Assembly (NCBI GenBank): GCA_004352715.1 | Contig: SCFE01000095.1 | Location: 1,375,696 to 1,439,695, forward strand | Direction of reading: 5' to 3' | DNA: 64,000 nt | Source: Hofstenia miamia | Taxonomy: Eukaryota; Xenacoelomorpha; Acoela | Shown: one piece after another, positions 9,649 to 21,508 of the stretch | How positions within the stretch are numbered: the stretch's first letter is position 1 | Layout of the letters: each line of letters begins with the position of its first letter | The notes under the pieces: generated by a model | Databases searched by the model: none | What the model was told of the DNA's origin: nothing | Seen by the model: only the letters and a program-made list of their open reading frames with translations | Made by a program: the position numbers and the translations under genes

Positions 9649-11287
9649 ATATAAACCTTTAATCCTCGAATCTTTCAGTGATCATGCACTCTGCATTTAT
9701 ATTAGTACATATATTGCTAAGTTATTTAAATTTAAAACGATTTATGCTAGGGATTTCAAAAACTATTCAGATGAAATCATGAAAAATTTACTTAAAAATA
9801 TTCAATTCGAATATATTTTTACTCTAAATTCTGGTTCCCACATGGTAAATTACATTGCCGCACAGATCAATCAATCACTAAACAAAGTAGCACCGCTCAA
9901 GTCCCGCCGAGTAATTAACAAATCACGACGATTTAACTTAACCGCAACTGACAATCAACTAATTAAGAACACGATAAACATAAAGCAGAAACTCTTTGAA
10001 CTAGCTAAGTCCGACCCGACCGAGATAAATTGGACTAATTACGAAAGATCAAATACATCATTAAAACAACGTCGATTTTTTGAAAACTTAAACTCTTCTA
10101 AACAAAAGTGGAAATTTTTAAACCGTTTTATTGGAAAATCGAATGGGCTAAATAGTGAAATTTCAGAACTTTATATTGATAATAAAAAATTTATCGATTA
10201 AAAAAAGATTTTAATTCATCTAAATCACACATTTAAAGAATTAGGTAACTTCAATTTTCTAAAAATTTCTCTATCAAAACGTAAGCAATCAAATTGAAAA
10301 TCTACGTTTCAATTTAGGTTATCTACCTTAAAAGAATTACAAACTATTGTACGAAACTTAGATGTTAATAAATCTTCAGGTTCGACTCATTTAGCTTACT
10401 TCATAATAAAAAAATTTTTCATGTATTTGGTTACCATTTATCATTTGCATTTAATCAATGTATAGTTGAAAACTGAAAAAGTCAGATATAACACCTTTGT
10501 ATAAAAATGGAGATCCCTTTATTGCTAAAGATTATAGGCCAATTTCAATAACGCATCCTTTTAGTAAGCTATTTTAAAGTTTACTGCACATTCAAATCAA
10601 TCAATATCTTGCATCTAAGAATATTTTATCATCCAAACAATATGGTTTTCGCGCTAAATATAGTACAAGTGATGCAATTATTTCAATTACTGAAAAAATA
10701 TCCGCAAATAAATCTCAAAATAAATCATGTTGTTAAGCCCTTCTAGACTTAAGCAAAGCTTTTAATTCAATGAATTTTGAAATTTTATCAATTAAACTTA
10801 AAAATTATGGATTTCAACAAAATTCAATTAAATTAATAGAGTTTTTTAAAAAATAGAAAACAGCATGTATTAATGAATAACATAAAATCTGATTACATCA
10901 CAACCGATCGAGGAGTACCTCAAGGCACAGTACTAGGGCCCGTTCTATTTGCAATATATGTAAATGACATTATTAAACATGTAAACCATTGTGAAATTTA
11001 TCAATTTGCTGATGACGCGTGTCTCATAAATACAGATAATAATGCATTCAGGGCCACAGAAAATTTGCAAAGTGATATTGAAAATCTTTCTAGGTATTTC
11101 ACATCCAATCAATTAAAAATTAATATTGAAAAAACTCAATTCATTATATTTTCCCCCAATGCTGTAAAAGAAATAACAAACAAAATTGAATTAATTGTAA
11201 ACAGTGTTCCGATAAAATAAAGTGATGATGTTACATATTTAGGGGTTGATATTGACAAAGATTTAAAATTCGATAAATTTCTCTTAA

Positions 11288-11884
11288 CCTGTTAAACGTC
11301 TGTGGTGACATATGTCACCCACTCGCAGTTACTCCCAAAATGATTCCGGTGACATTTGCCACTCTTATAAATAGAATAACAAAATTGAGATATCTGGCAA
11401 CTATCCTGGGTTTTGAAACGATGTGATGTACTCATAAATCAGTGCCATAACATGCTTTAAAGGTTGCGGGTTGGTCTGTTGTTGAGTCTTGTTGTCTCCG
11501 AAATTTGTGCCACATTTATTGTTTTGCTATTTTCTTTTATTGTCAAACCCTTTACTATGAGTAAAAAACAACAAATTGATTAGGATGAGATGGTTTAACT
11601 CCTTAGTGAATTGGAATCTGATTTTAGTGAAAGTGAGACATCTTCATGATGACCATGTTGTTGGCACACCAAAAAATAAATATTTTGTGTTCTTTATCCT
11701 GTAATAAATATTTTTTAATCCTTAAAACTTATTTACAACTTTCTACTAACTAAAGAATAAAAAAACTAGATATAGAAACTCAAATATGAACATATTTGAG
11801 CAAGAACAAAAAATTAGCAAATTTATCAAAGAAAATTGGTTACTGAAAATGCGCATATCACAAGAAAATAGGACGCTTAACAGG
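11288..11884 (+). mobile_element. piggyBac-derived non-autonomous element, 597 bp
   Basis: The ends CCTGTTAAACGTC and GACGCTTAACAGG form inverted repeats and are flanked by TTAA (11284-11287 and 11885-11888), the piggyBac target. Around 11558 a frame starts MSKKQQID and, past two stops, continues LLSELESDFSESETSS, which resembles the acidic N-terminus of piggyBac transposases. The catalytic part is missing. It is an internally deleted transposon inside the LINE. Confidence 0.8.
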
Positions 11885-12727
11885 TTAAAAAGATACATAA
11901 AATGGCCTCTGGCGTTTGATACTTATACCACCTCAGAAATTTAAGGCCAGATTATAACATTCAGCTATTGCATGCATTTTGCTTATCGCAACTACATTAT
12001 TGTTCATTTATATTTATTAATTTTAATACAAAAAGCCGCTATTTATTATCAAAAACTTTTAATTGGTCATTAAAAACATTAAATTTTGCACGTAAGCATG
12101 ATCATGTGAGTGAATCCAGACGAAAATATAATATATTATCCNNNNNNNNNNNNNNNNNNNNNNNNNNNNNNNNNNNNNNNNNNNNNNNNNNNNNNNNNNN
12201 NNNNNNNNNNNNNNNNNNNNNNNNNNNNNNNNNNNNNNNNNNNNNNNNNNNNNNNNNNNNNNNNNNNNNNNNNNNNNNNNNNNNNNNNNNNNNNNNNNNN
12301 NNNNNNNNNNNNNNNNNNNNNNNNNNNNNNNNNNNNNNNNNNNNNNNNNNNNNNNNNNNNNNNNNNNNNNNNNNNNNNNNNNNNNNNNNNNNNNNNNNNN
12401 NNNNNNNNNNNNNNNNNNNNNNNNNNNNNNNNNNNNNNNNNNNNNNNNNNNNNNNNNNNNNNNNNNNNNNNNNNNNNNNNNNNNNNNNNNNNNNNNNNNN
12501 NNNNNNNNNNNNNNNNNNNNNNNNNNNNNNNNNNNNNNNNNNNNNNNNNNNNNNNNNNNNNNNNNNNNNNNNNNNNNNNNNNNNNNNNNNNNNNNNNNNN
12601 NNNNNNNNNNNNNNNNNNNNNNNNNNNNNNNNNNNNNNNNNNNNNNNNNNNNNNNNNNNNNNNNNNNNNNNNNNNNNNNNNNNNNNNNNNNNNNNNNNNN
12701 NNNNNNNNNNNNNNNNNNNNNNNNNNN

Positions 12728-13404
12728 GTTCTACTCTCCCGCGAAGACAAGTGAAATCTATCAAACCTGGCACATCATCACTAATCATTGGAAGCAGCAT
12801 TCTAAAATATGTCCGCTCGCATAATCTTCTACATAATCAAACCACTTCAATCCATTCTTATCCTGGTCACAACTCTAGGCTTCTTGCTGAAAAGATCTCA
12901 CAATATCCGAAAGTTCACGTCAATTCTGTCATTCTAAACACTGGTCTAATCGATGCAATACACTCCACTGATGTTCGAACATTCAAATCAAATATCAATC
13001 ATCTAGTTGAACTGATTCGTCTCAAATTCTCACCACGCTTCATCTACTTCTTGGAAATCACTCCTGTCTGCAAACCTTCAATATTACAACGAAATCACAT
13101 CATTGCCGAATTCAACGAAGTCCTATCGTGTATGTCGTCAAGCAACTTCAACGTCATCCCTGTCTTCAAAAAATTCTTATCGTCACGAAGAACTGTCAAT
13201 AGTAGTCTCTTAGCCCTTGACGGAATACATCTTTCTCGAAATGGAATCAAGCAAATGACTCATATCTTAAAGAATCATCTCAGTCCACGCCAAATCACTC
13301 TCTCATCATTTCGTGCTCCTTATATCTCTTATGCAAAAGTCGCAAGCACTTCAACGCGTCGATGTCTCCTTCTGACCCCCTCCCTCTATCCTCAAAATTC
13401 CTAA
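12728..13404 (+). CDS. LINE ORF1 fragment with SGNH/GDSL-hydrolase domain
   Basis: An open frame of 225 codons entering from the gap at 12142-12727 and ending at a TAA. The order of motifs fits SGNH hydrolases: IIGSSIL (nucleophile block, GDS as GSS), then SYPGHNS, then VILNTGLID where GxND would be expected, then DGIHLSRNGI with the catalytic Asp and His. SGNH 'esterase' domains occur in ORF1 of some CR1/L2-type LINEs, and LINE RT sequence follows at 13571. The Asn of the oxyanion block is replaced (GLID), so activity of this copy is doubtful. The true start is in the gap. A host SGNH gene is less likely given the context. Confidence 0.7.
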
Positions 13405-13570
13405 ATCAATCAAACTGGTAAATTTTTTTATAGTATTATTTATTTATATATTTTGTTTTCGAAATGTAACTATATATTATATACATGCTCATATCCAAAC
13501 ACAACACAGAAAGCACTCACATCTCAATTACTACATGTGTACTACCAAATTAGTACATTGATTTATAAAT

Positions 13571-15378
13571 AACTTATTAGGTATTTTTTTCTTTTAAAAT
13601 TAATTAAGCAATTAAGAACAAAAAATTTAACTAAAGCTCTGCAAAAATTCTTTAATCAATTAAACTCTACTCGAGAAAAATGGCGATACATCCATAATTT
13701 ATTGGAAAATCTAAAGGTCTTTCATCCGAAATAAATGAATTAAACATCAATAATACTACCGTTACAGACAAAACTCAAATACTAAATCATTTAAATTCAA
13801 CATTCAAAGAACTTGGAAATTTCGATTTTCCACCTTATAAGAAAAAACAAAATTCTGATAATCTCAAACAATCAAAAACAATTTTCCTTTAGATCAATGA
13901 ATTAGAAAACATTGTTAAGAAACTTGATACCAACAAATCAACCGCTTCTTATAATCTCCCATTTTGTATTATTAAACGTTATTTTCCTATTTTTGGAGAG
14001 CAATTATTAGTCGCATTTAATCAATGTATTATTGATTGTGAATTTCCAGACTTACTAAAAAAATCAGATATAACTCCTATATNNNNNNNNNNNNNNNNNN
14101 NNNNNNNNNNNNNNNNNNNNNNNNNNNNNNNNNNNNNNNNNNNNNNNNNNNNNNNNNNNNNNNNNNNNNNNNNNNNNNNNNNNNNNNNNNNNNNNNNNNN
14201 NNNNNNNNNNNNNNNNNNNNNNNNNNNNNNNNNNNNNNNNNNNNNNNNNNNNNNNNNNNNNNNNNNNNNNNNNNNNNNNNNNNNNNNNNNNNNNNNNNNN
14301 NNNNNNNNNNNNNNNNNNNNNNNNNNNNNNNNNNNNNNNNNNNNNNNNNNNNNNNNNNNNNNNNNNNNNNNNNNNNNNNNNNNNNNNNNNNNNNNNNNNN
14401 NNNNNNNNNNNNNNNNNNNNNNNNNNNNNNNNNNNNNNNNNNNNNNNNNNNNNNNNNNNNNNNNNNNNNNNNNNNNNNNNNNNNNNNNNNNNNNNNNNNN
14501 NNNNNNNNNNNNNNNNNNNNNNNNNNNNNNNNNNNNNNNNNNNNNNNNNNNNNNNNNNNNNNNNNNNNNNNNNNNNNNNNNNNNNNNNNNNNNNNNNNNN
14601 NNNNNNNNNNNNNNNNNNNNNNNNNNNNNNNNNNNNNNNNNNNNNNNNNNNNNNNNNNNNNNNNNNNNNNNNNNNNNNNNNNNNNNNNNNNNNNNNNNNN
14701 NNNNNNNNNNNNNNNNNNNNNNNNNNNNNNNNNNNNNNNNNNNNNNNNNNNNNNNNNNNNNNNNNNNNNNNNNNNNNNNNNNNNNNNNNNNNNNNNNNNN
14801 NNNNNNNNNNNNNNNNNNNNNNNNNNNNNNNNNNNATAAAAACTCTAAACTTCGCACAAAAGCATGACGAAGCATCAGTATATCGTAATAAATATAAAAT
14901 ATTATCTCCGTTCTATCAAATTCATATGCATATGCTATCTATCTTATTTAAATTCAAATCTCTACAAACATCTCTCCTTTTCCTTAATGACTATATTAAA
15001 TTAAAAGAGCGATCGCAAAAATTTTTTAGTTTAGATAAAAATTATAATGGCTTCCATCACATATCAATTAAATTGTGGAATAATTTAGATTATGAAACGC
15101 GAATAGAAAAAAACTATAAAAAGTTTAGAAAAAAATTGAAACAATTTCTTCTAATAAAACAGTATACATTAGGGGACGGTAATACACTTCATGCATTCGA
15201 AACATACATCCAACATTGAGCACCCACACAAACATCCACTCAAACATTGACTATATTATTATATATTGTACATATTAATTTGTAGTAATTTGTTCATGTT
15301 TATTTTCTTTTGTCATGTGTTAGTTTGTAGATATTGTATACATATAATGCGCAATAAATTTGCTCTGACTCTTATTAT
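13571..15378 (+). pseudogene. Second LINE copy, RT part and 3' end
   Basis: The 13680-14082 stretch parallels the RT entry of the LINE at 8158 (FIGKSKGLSSEINEL, STFKELGNFDF, LDTNKS). After a gap (14083-14835) the C-terminal region continues to a stop at 15217-15219 (SIKLWNNLD is the typical LINE tail motif). The endonuclease seems deleted, because only about 170 bp separate the SGNH ORF from RT sequence. The 3' UTR ends near 'aataaatttgctctgactcttattatt' at about 15378, with no long poly(A). The same family appears on the minus strand at 58192-62190. Confidence 0.75.
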
Positions 15379-16199
15379 TGGGTTAAAACAGTAGTCCTTT
15401 TATTTTCTGGAGATGAAATGCTAGCAAAAAGCAAAAATTTAATGTGAAGATACGCATCGTAATACTTTGGATTGAAAAATTTAAGAGTCCATTAAATTTG
15501 AGAGCATACATTGTTTCAGGAAAATAACCATATTAATATGTGGAATTACTCTTCAAGCTTTGATAGTCTTAGTTATTGTACCTCTTCCATAGTTCTCAAA
15601 AAAGCAATGAGTTATGAGCTATCATCTAATAGTGAAAAATTCAGCACCAAAAAGTTATTAAAAGCAACAGCGCGATGGACTAACTTAGAAGTCCTCTGAA
15701 TAGTATTTATATATAAAAAATCATGAAGATGTTGATTATTCTTCTTCTCAGATATAATGCAAATTCGAATACTAAGCACAAAAAGCAGTTTTAAAATCTT
15801 TGAAAATATACAATAATATAGAAACCGATGAGAACACAATCACGTACAAATAATTTAATAATTAGTCTTACAAGACTGCTTTCGATTTTATTCCCATCAT
15901 TTTTTAGTCTACATTGTTGTAAATTTTTTAGCACAACATGTGTGCTGCACTAATATCAGTTCTTTTACAAAAACTTAGAAAAATGCCTAAATAAATGGCT
16001 GCGATATATTCACTAAACAAAAACTTATGTCCCCAGAACATTGAAATTTCAATTCAATTGAAAACTTAAAAACCGAAAAAAAATTTAATTCTTTCAAATT
16101 TCAAAGAGAAATAAAATTCTGCCAAAAGAACTAACGCTTACAAAGAATTTAAAATTTACAATAACAATAAAAATGGCTTAACATTGCGTTATTTGCCAT
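15379..16199. other. Unannotated AT-rich stretch
   Basis: No supported gene or repeat boundary. Two short ORFs (15511-15699 plus, 15612-15839 minus) overlap each other and have no recognisable motif. Confidence 0.5.
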
Positions 16200-16229
16200 A
16201 CAACACGAATTTCCTAATATGGATAACTA

Positions 16230-16350
16230 AAACTAGGTTGGTACTTTTTATCAACATACGAAATCTTGAAACCAACACAGGGAACCTTGAGATCGACAAA
16301 GCAAATCGTTATGACAATATGAACAAAAATTTAGCATGAATGAGGTATGA
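16230..16350 (+). repeat. Copy of the foldback-repeat arm and its flank
   Basis: The sequence from 'ggttggtactttttatc' to 'ccttgagatcgaca' and on to 'tttagcatgaatga' repeats the right arm and flank of the 363-bp foldback element (30008-30370 and its mirror near 31635-32060). Only one arm is found here. Confidence 0.6.
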
Positions 16351-16523
16351 AGATTAATAACATTAGATTGGTCATTAAAAATTTTCTCATATGTACAGTA
16401 AAATATTTATCTGAGTTTTTTTTTATGAAATCAAGTATAATATTTTATCCTTTAGTCTAGATTATAACTCAATAAACAACTGCAAAAACTAAATTTTAAT
16501 GTCTCTTTTGATATAATTGATAC

Positions 16524-17667
16524 TGTAGCATCTGCTACCAAGTGTTGATGTAGGCTAAGTGATTCTTTTAAACTATTGTTTCATGTCAACCATGGGTAGG
16601 GATGTACTCATGTTAGCTATTTATTGTATATATTTCTGCTATCTTTCTTTAGCTGAAATAACTGAATACTATTTAGGTACTCCACCATCATAGCTCTGCT
16701 CTGTGATGGTTTAACTGTGGCCTCCAGTCAACTCCAATCTCTGCATCACTTCATGTGGTTTTCCATAGCTGATCTAGGTGGCGTCAAACCTCAGCTCAAC
16801 AAAGTTCTTATGTGTTCCCTATCCTAACTCAGAGTAGTTCTCAATGCAAATTGTAACTGACTTAAACTCAACTTTGTATCATGTATTTAATTTACTTCAC
16901 AACCTTGCAATGTTACTAGCTGCTTAATAATTATTACTTTAGCCATTACCGAAAACTATTTTCTTTAATTAAGTTAATATAATTAAGTTACTTAATAACT
17001 TGCAGCTTCCTACCTCACATTTAAATAACATAATACATGCTCTGTTGATTTATCAGTTGATTATAGGTCACCTAAGTCTATCACATAAAATATGTATAAC
17101 CTATGTTAGGCTATCCAGCCCTTTCTTACTGATGTTGATAATTGATTACATGTAAATGATTGATTCAATAGCCAGCTAAATGGAGAAAAAATCCTAGTTG
17201 TACACCTAACATAAATGCAGGTTCATGATTTTGATCAAGGACCCTCAAGTCACTCCTTATATGTTCCCAAACCACTACTACTGCATTTACTGTTTAGCAT
17301 GACATTATGTATAAATAATCAAACTGATATAAAATCTAAGAATAAGATTTTCAAAGAATTTACTTCAACAAATTCCAAACTGATTTACACTCTATTTATA
17401 GTTAACTTTGAAAAAGTACCTGTTCTTCAAAATTCAAATTTAATTTGTCTTCCAAAATGGCTGAAATTAATGGAAGCAAATTCGCGACCTTTGTTTTGTC
17501 TAATTCAATGACAAGGACTTATTTGCTATATTATTACTTGGTTGCAGTTTACAAAGATAATTTTGATAATTGAAATTAAACTGTTTTTCTAAATAATCAT
17601 AATTCGATCTTAGTTTCAACTAATCATTTGTTCTTCATTGTCAGCATTTTCTTTGGATTATGCTACA
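16524..17667 (-). mobile_element. 3' LTR of Ty3-like element E2, 1144 bp
   Basis: It begins TGTAGCATCTGC and ends GGATTATGCTACA on the plus strand, so the outer eight bases form the inverted pair TGTAGCAT/ATGCTACA. It is collinear with the right-hand LTR at 28597-29754. The coding direction of the interior (minus) makes this the downstream LTR. The flanking bases on the two sides of E2 do not form a target duplication. Confidence 0.9.
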
Positions 17668-17680
17668 CACTCTCCTCAGC
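17668..17680 (-). promoter_or_regulatory. Polypurine tract of E2
   Basis: The minus strand reads CTGAGGAGAGTG directly before the LTR start, in the same position as the E1 tract. Confidence 0.7.
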
Positions 17681-20321
17681 TTGCATTATTTTCAGCACTG
17701 CACGTTCTCTGTGGACTAACTAATCTGCTCTTTTGATTAGTGTTTCTGCTTGGGGATCACTCCAGCTTGTCTTTGAGAATTCCAGTTGTTTGGTCATTTT
17801 TAGTACTGCCTCTCTCTCTGTTGTCACAGTGCTATGATAATGTAAGAATTTCACTTCTTTGATTTTTTCTGATATCAGTGTTATTTCTCTAAGTTCATTC
17901 ATTTTTTCTGAAAAGATTTTGTAGAATTTCTTGTATAGGTGGATTTCTTTTATTGCAATCATTAACGTCATCTGTGCATCTGCTCTATTTGTGTGTGCCA
18001 TTTCTTCTCTTACTGTTGTGTTTGGGTAAAAGAACATAAATACTTTCCTGAGGCTTCTTGTGTTCACCACATCTTTGTAAAAGAAGCTTATGTTTTCTCT
18101 TACTTCTTCCTCAGTTATCATTGTCAGATTGTTCTTATTCAGTCTTATCATTGTTACTATCTCCACCCTTTTCATGACATCATAGAAGCAGCATTCTTTA
18201 TCCCATAAATCCAACAACACCACGTTGTTTACTCCCAAAAATAGCATGATCTCCTTAGTTGTGTGTTTGTCAATTTCTTTTCTCAGTTCCTTTAGCTGTT
18301 CATGAATTGGTTTTCCTTGCATGTATAGTTGATAAGGTGTTATCACTCCTTCAACATATACTCTTTCCTTATTTTGATTGTTTAGTAATATCTCTTTCAT
18401 CTTCTTGTAATCATCCTGTTCAACTATTGCTTTCACATCTTCTTTCATGTTCACATAAGTCTTATATTTGTGTAGGAAAGTCTTGGCAATCTTTACATTT
18501 TTCAGTATCCTCCATCATGGGAGCACCATTGGGATCAACACTGTTTTTGGTGGAGTGCATATAAGCATTATTGTTCTTATCTGTTGTTCTAATTCTCTGT
18601 AATCTTGTGACATTGTCAGTGTGGTTGCCAGTCTGATCATTGCTGGATAGTTCATTTTGCTTTCCTTTAGTGTCTCCCAAAATATCTGTGTTAGTCCTCT
18701 TCTGCTCATTTTCATTTGGATGCTGTCATTTAGTTCTATTTTCAATGTGATGCATTCCATGTCCACCACTAGGTGGTTATATGGTTTCAGCATCTCCTCT
18801 AATTCTGTCTATGTGAATGCTTCTGTGAACATCAATTTCATTGATGCTACTGTTGTTCTTCCTTCACATACTGGTAGTTTCTTGTGCAAATTTTTTCTTT
18901 TTCCTTTGTTATTTTTATTTCAACTAAGAATCTTTCATTATCTGCATTGATCCATTCCATTGCATGTTCTGGTGTGGAGGCTCCCCATTTGTCTATTTTT
19001 ATTCTATCTATTTGTTGTTGTGTTTTCAGTGATAGTATTAGTTTTGTTGATGTTAAGAGTTCTTCCTCTTCTAACATTTTTTTGTGTTTTTGTTGTCATT
19101 TTGCAAACTTCCACTGGTTCAGTTATTCCTCCCCTTTGCATCATTTCCACGCTCTTAATGATCTTTACAAATGTGCAGCAAGGGCTCTCTTTTTCATATC
19201 TTTTCATATCTGTTTCTAATGTTTGCTGAATTTCTTTCTTCTTTATCATCTTTACAATTTCTTTTGTGTCTATGATTTTCCTCATTGTTATCCAAGGTTC
19301 TGTCTCTATTTGTCTTAATCATGTCTTGGATGTTGTGCCCCACATGTATTACCTCATGGTTTCATCAAATAATGTTATCTCTTCTGGTGCAATCCTTGTT
19401 CTATTCACTATATCCACTGTTGACATTCTGCCTAATGGGCTTTTGTTAATGAACAATCTACTTATAAATTTTTCAACCTCCTGCATCAGTTTCTTGATTT
19501 TTTTTGGAGATGTTGACTTTTAATAGCCAGTTCTTTGTCTGCGTGTTCACTGGGGACAATGCTATCTCATATCTCTTTGCTTTTGCTAGATTGTGGCACT
19601 CTGCTCTGGAAATTGGCAGCCTCAGTTCTTGGTATTGCATTGTAAAAATTGCTAGAATCCATGCTGAGGTTCTAAACCTTATTTCTGGGGCATTCTTCTC
19701 TTCAAATATCATATTTTTAAAGTCCTTCATTGAGTTTAATTGTTAATATCTGACAGTGCCACTTCAACTGTTTTATGGTATTTCTTTGATGGGGTCTCAA
19801 TGTGTATCTCTGGCCACTTCTGTTTTCTTTTGTAACTTCATCTTGTTCCATATTTCTTGTATTCTCCTTATGTTTTCTTGCCTCTGCATGAGGCTACACT
19901 TGATGAATAGTGTGTTTGCCTTTTCCACGCCCTCTGTGTGCATTGTCATCTTTATTGTTTTCACCTGTTTAAATAAATTGATGGTGATACATGGATCCAC
20001 CATTAATCTACAATAGGCTACCCAGTAGTCAATCTGTAGGTCTAAGCAAATTAATTCCGTGATTTTTGCTTCAGTTGTTATTTTCTCCCACAAGAACACG
20101 TTATCTACCTGTATCTCTAGATCTCTTAGGAATGGTGGTAATTCTTTGACTGTTGTTCTTCTGATGATGACCACGCTTATGCCCTGTACTCTCACTATTC
20201 TTAGAGTTTTGTCTAGCTGCTTCTCCAAATTTTTCATATATTCTTTTTCCTTTAGGAAGTGAATAATCATGAGGTTATCTTTATCAATGTTAATTTCCAG
20301 TATTTTCACAATCTGGTCTAT

Positions 20322-20653
20322 TGTAGCATCATCCAAAAAAGCAACTAAAGCTGAATAACGTTGAATGATTATTAATTGAAATTAATTGTAAAAATTTAGT
20401 TAATGAACTTTAGTTATTTTTGTAAAATGCAACTAAGATTTAATAGCCCACAGAAGAACTGAAGAGGAAACATCTGACCACTTCGTCACCTAAACAGTGA
20501 TAGTTAATACTCAATTATTTAATTAACATAACTAGTTAATAAGAGAGGAAGGTCTGATGGTTCAACAACTTGGTAACACCTCACCCACGAATTACTATGC
20601 ACTCATTATCAGTAATCAGACATGGCATAATAAGCTAGGTGGAGGATGTAACA
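20322..20653 (+). mobile_element. Short solo LTR inserted in E2 ORF3
   Basis: It runs TGTAGCATCATCC to GGATGTAACA (TG...CA ends) and is flanked by CTAT on both sides (20318-20321 and 20654-20657), a 4-bp target duplication. Removing it with one CTAT restores the ORF3 frame (AQAIMAY joins IDQIVKI). The first 130 bp are close to the LTR that starts at 36559, but it is only 332 bp, so it is a solo LTR of a short-LTR relative or an internally deleted one. Confidence 0.8.
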
Positions 20654-21094
20654 CTATATATGCCATGATTGCTTGGGCTGTCTCCAATGTGAAATTGTCA
20701 TCAAAAGTGATGTGAACCATGCTGTGCATGTATGGCTGTTCCACCATCTCATCTAGTTCTCTCTGGTAACTTATAATTGTATTGACCATCAGTCTTCTCT
20801 GTGTGTCAAGTACTATTGGTAGATTGCTGCCCTCTGTCTTTGCTATTTTTCTTATGTGACTCTTAGTTTCTAGTGACAGTTTTTGATATGCATTACTTCT
20901 CATCTTTGTTGTTCCCATGAAGTAAGGTGCAGGGTTTCACCATCTATTTTCAACATCCTTTTCTCTCTATATTTTGAATGCACTGTTCTCTCAGATGTGC
21001 TATCAGAGGGGGTGTGTAGCTGTGTAATCTGTAATGGTCTACTGGTGCTTGGCTCACCATCAAGTTAGTGCATGCTAATTGTCTCAACTGAATC

Positions 21095-21455
21095 TCCCTC
21101 AAGTTGACTCACAGTTGACACTTTCAGCAATTGACCAGCTGTGGGTTCTGTCTATATGTCAGCCTTGAATTGCTTTCATATATGCACAGTTCTTTGCCCA
21201 CTCTTATCTTCCCCTGGAACTCCAATGGTCACACCACCCTCAAATTGGCAGGGTGGACTGGAGGGAAGGTTGTGCTGCTTTTCACCAGTTCTTTTGCTTG
21301 CCCTTAGTGGTGCAGATCTCCAGTGGGAGGGGCATTGTGTCTTTTGGTCTCTCTGCCCTTGGGTTGGCCTTGGGGACTACTAGGACGCCTTATCACTCTG
21401 CACCTCTGATTAGTTGTGGGATGGTTCTCGTCCCTTCTGTCTTCTGTTGGACATC
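21095..21455 (-). repeat. Diverged motif array at the pol/ORF3 junction (E2)
   Basis: Positions homologous to the E1 array carry TCCCTCAAGTTGAC (21095), GCCTTGAATTGCT (21162), ACCCTCAAATTGGC (21236), GCCCTTAGTGG with a 6-bp deletion (21300), TGCCCTTGGGTTGGC (21354) and a weak sixth unit near 21440. Confidence 0.6.
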
Positions 21456-21508
21456 TGGTTTGAGACTGTCTTTGTATTCTTCTCCACTGGTTTGACGTTG
21501 TCATCTCC

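Larger units (their letters stand above)
8158..12141 (+). pseudogene. CR1/L2-like LINE ORF2 (endonuclease-RT), interrupted copy
   Basis: After a 2A-like motif at 8236-8262 come apurinic-type endonuclease signatures: ITETWL near 8385 and SDHALC near 9680. Then come a linker (9735-10200) and RT blocks. RT landmarks are the degraded LDLSKAFNS near 10750, GVPQGTVLGPVLF and IYVNDI (10912-10970), and FADDACL (the catalytic Asp pair) near 11005. The frame is broken by many stops and by two transposon insertions: hAT at 8802-9648 in the endonuclease and a piggyBac derivative at 11288-11884 after the RT core. Removing the hAT and one copy of its target duplication rejoins the endonuclease codons in frame. 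The 3' end disappears into the gap at 12142. Confidence 0.85.
17720..21504 (-). pseudogene. E2 third ORF (ORF3), about 1,250 codons ancestrally
   Basis: This long coding region lies between pol and the 3' LTR, where errantiviruses keep env. Open pieces include 21304-21504 (Arg-rich start, VIRRPSSPQGQPKGRE), 20654-20918 (LSLETKSHIRK, FTLETAQAIMAY), 19797-20321 (LQIDYWVAYCRLMVDPC), 19473-19730, 18847-19285, 18515-18793 (TQIFWETLKESKMNYP) and 17720-18454 (NISFFYKDVV, FYPNTTVREEMAHT, MNELREIT). The order is the same in E1 and E5. I see no signal peptide, hydrophobic anchor, furin site or zinc motif, so Env is unlikely. Composition is rich in Lys, Glu, Ile and Met, with predicted helices. It is interrupted by a 332-bp LTR (20322-20653), stops and frameshifts. 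The function is unknown. Confidence 0.8.

Noticed and set aside
17720-21504. ORF3 as an envelope gene
   Set aside because: No signal peptide, hydrophobic anchor, fusion peptide or protease cleavage site is visible in any copy.
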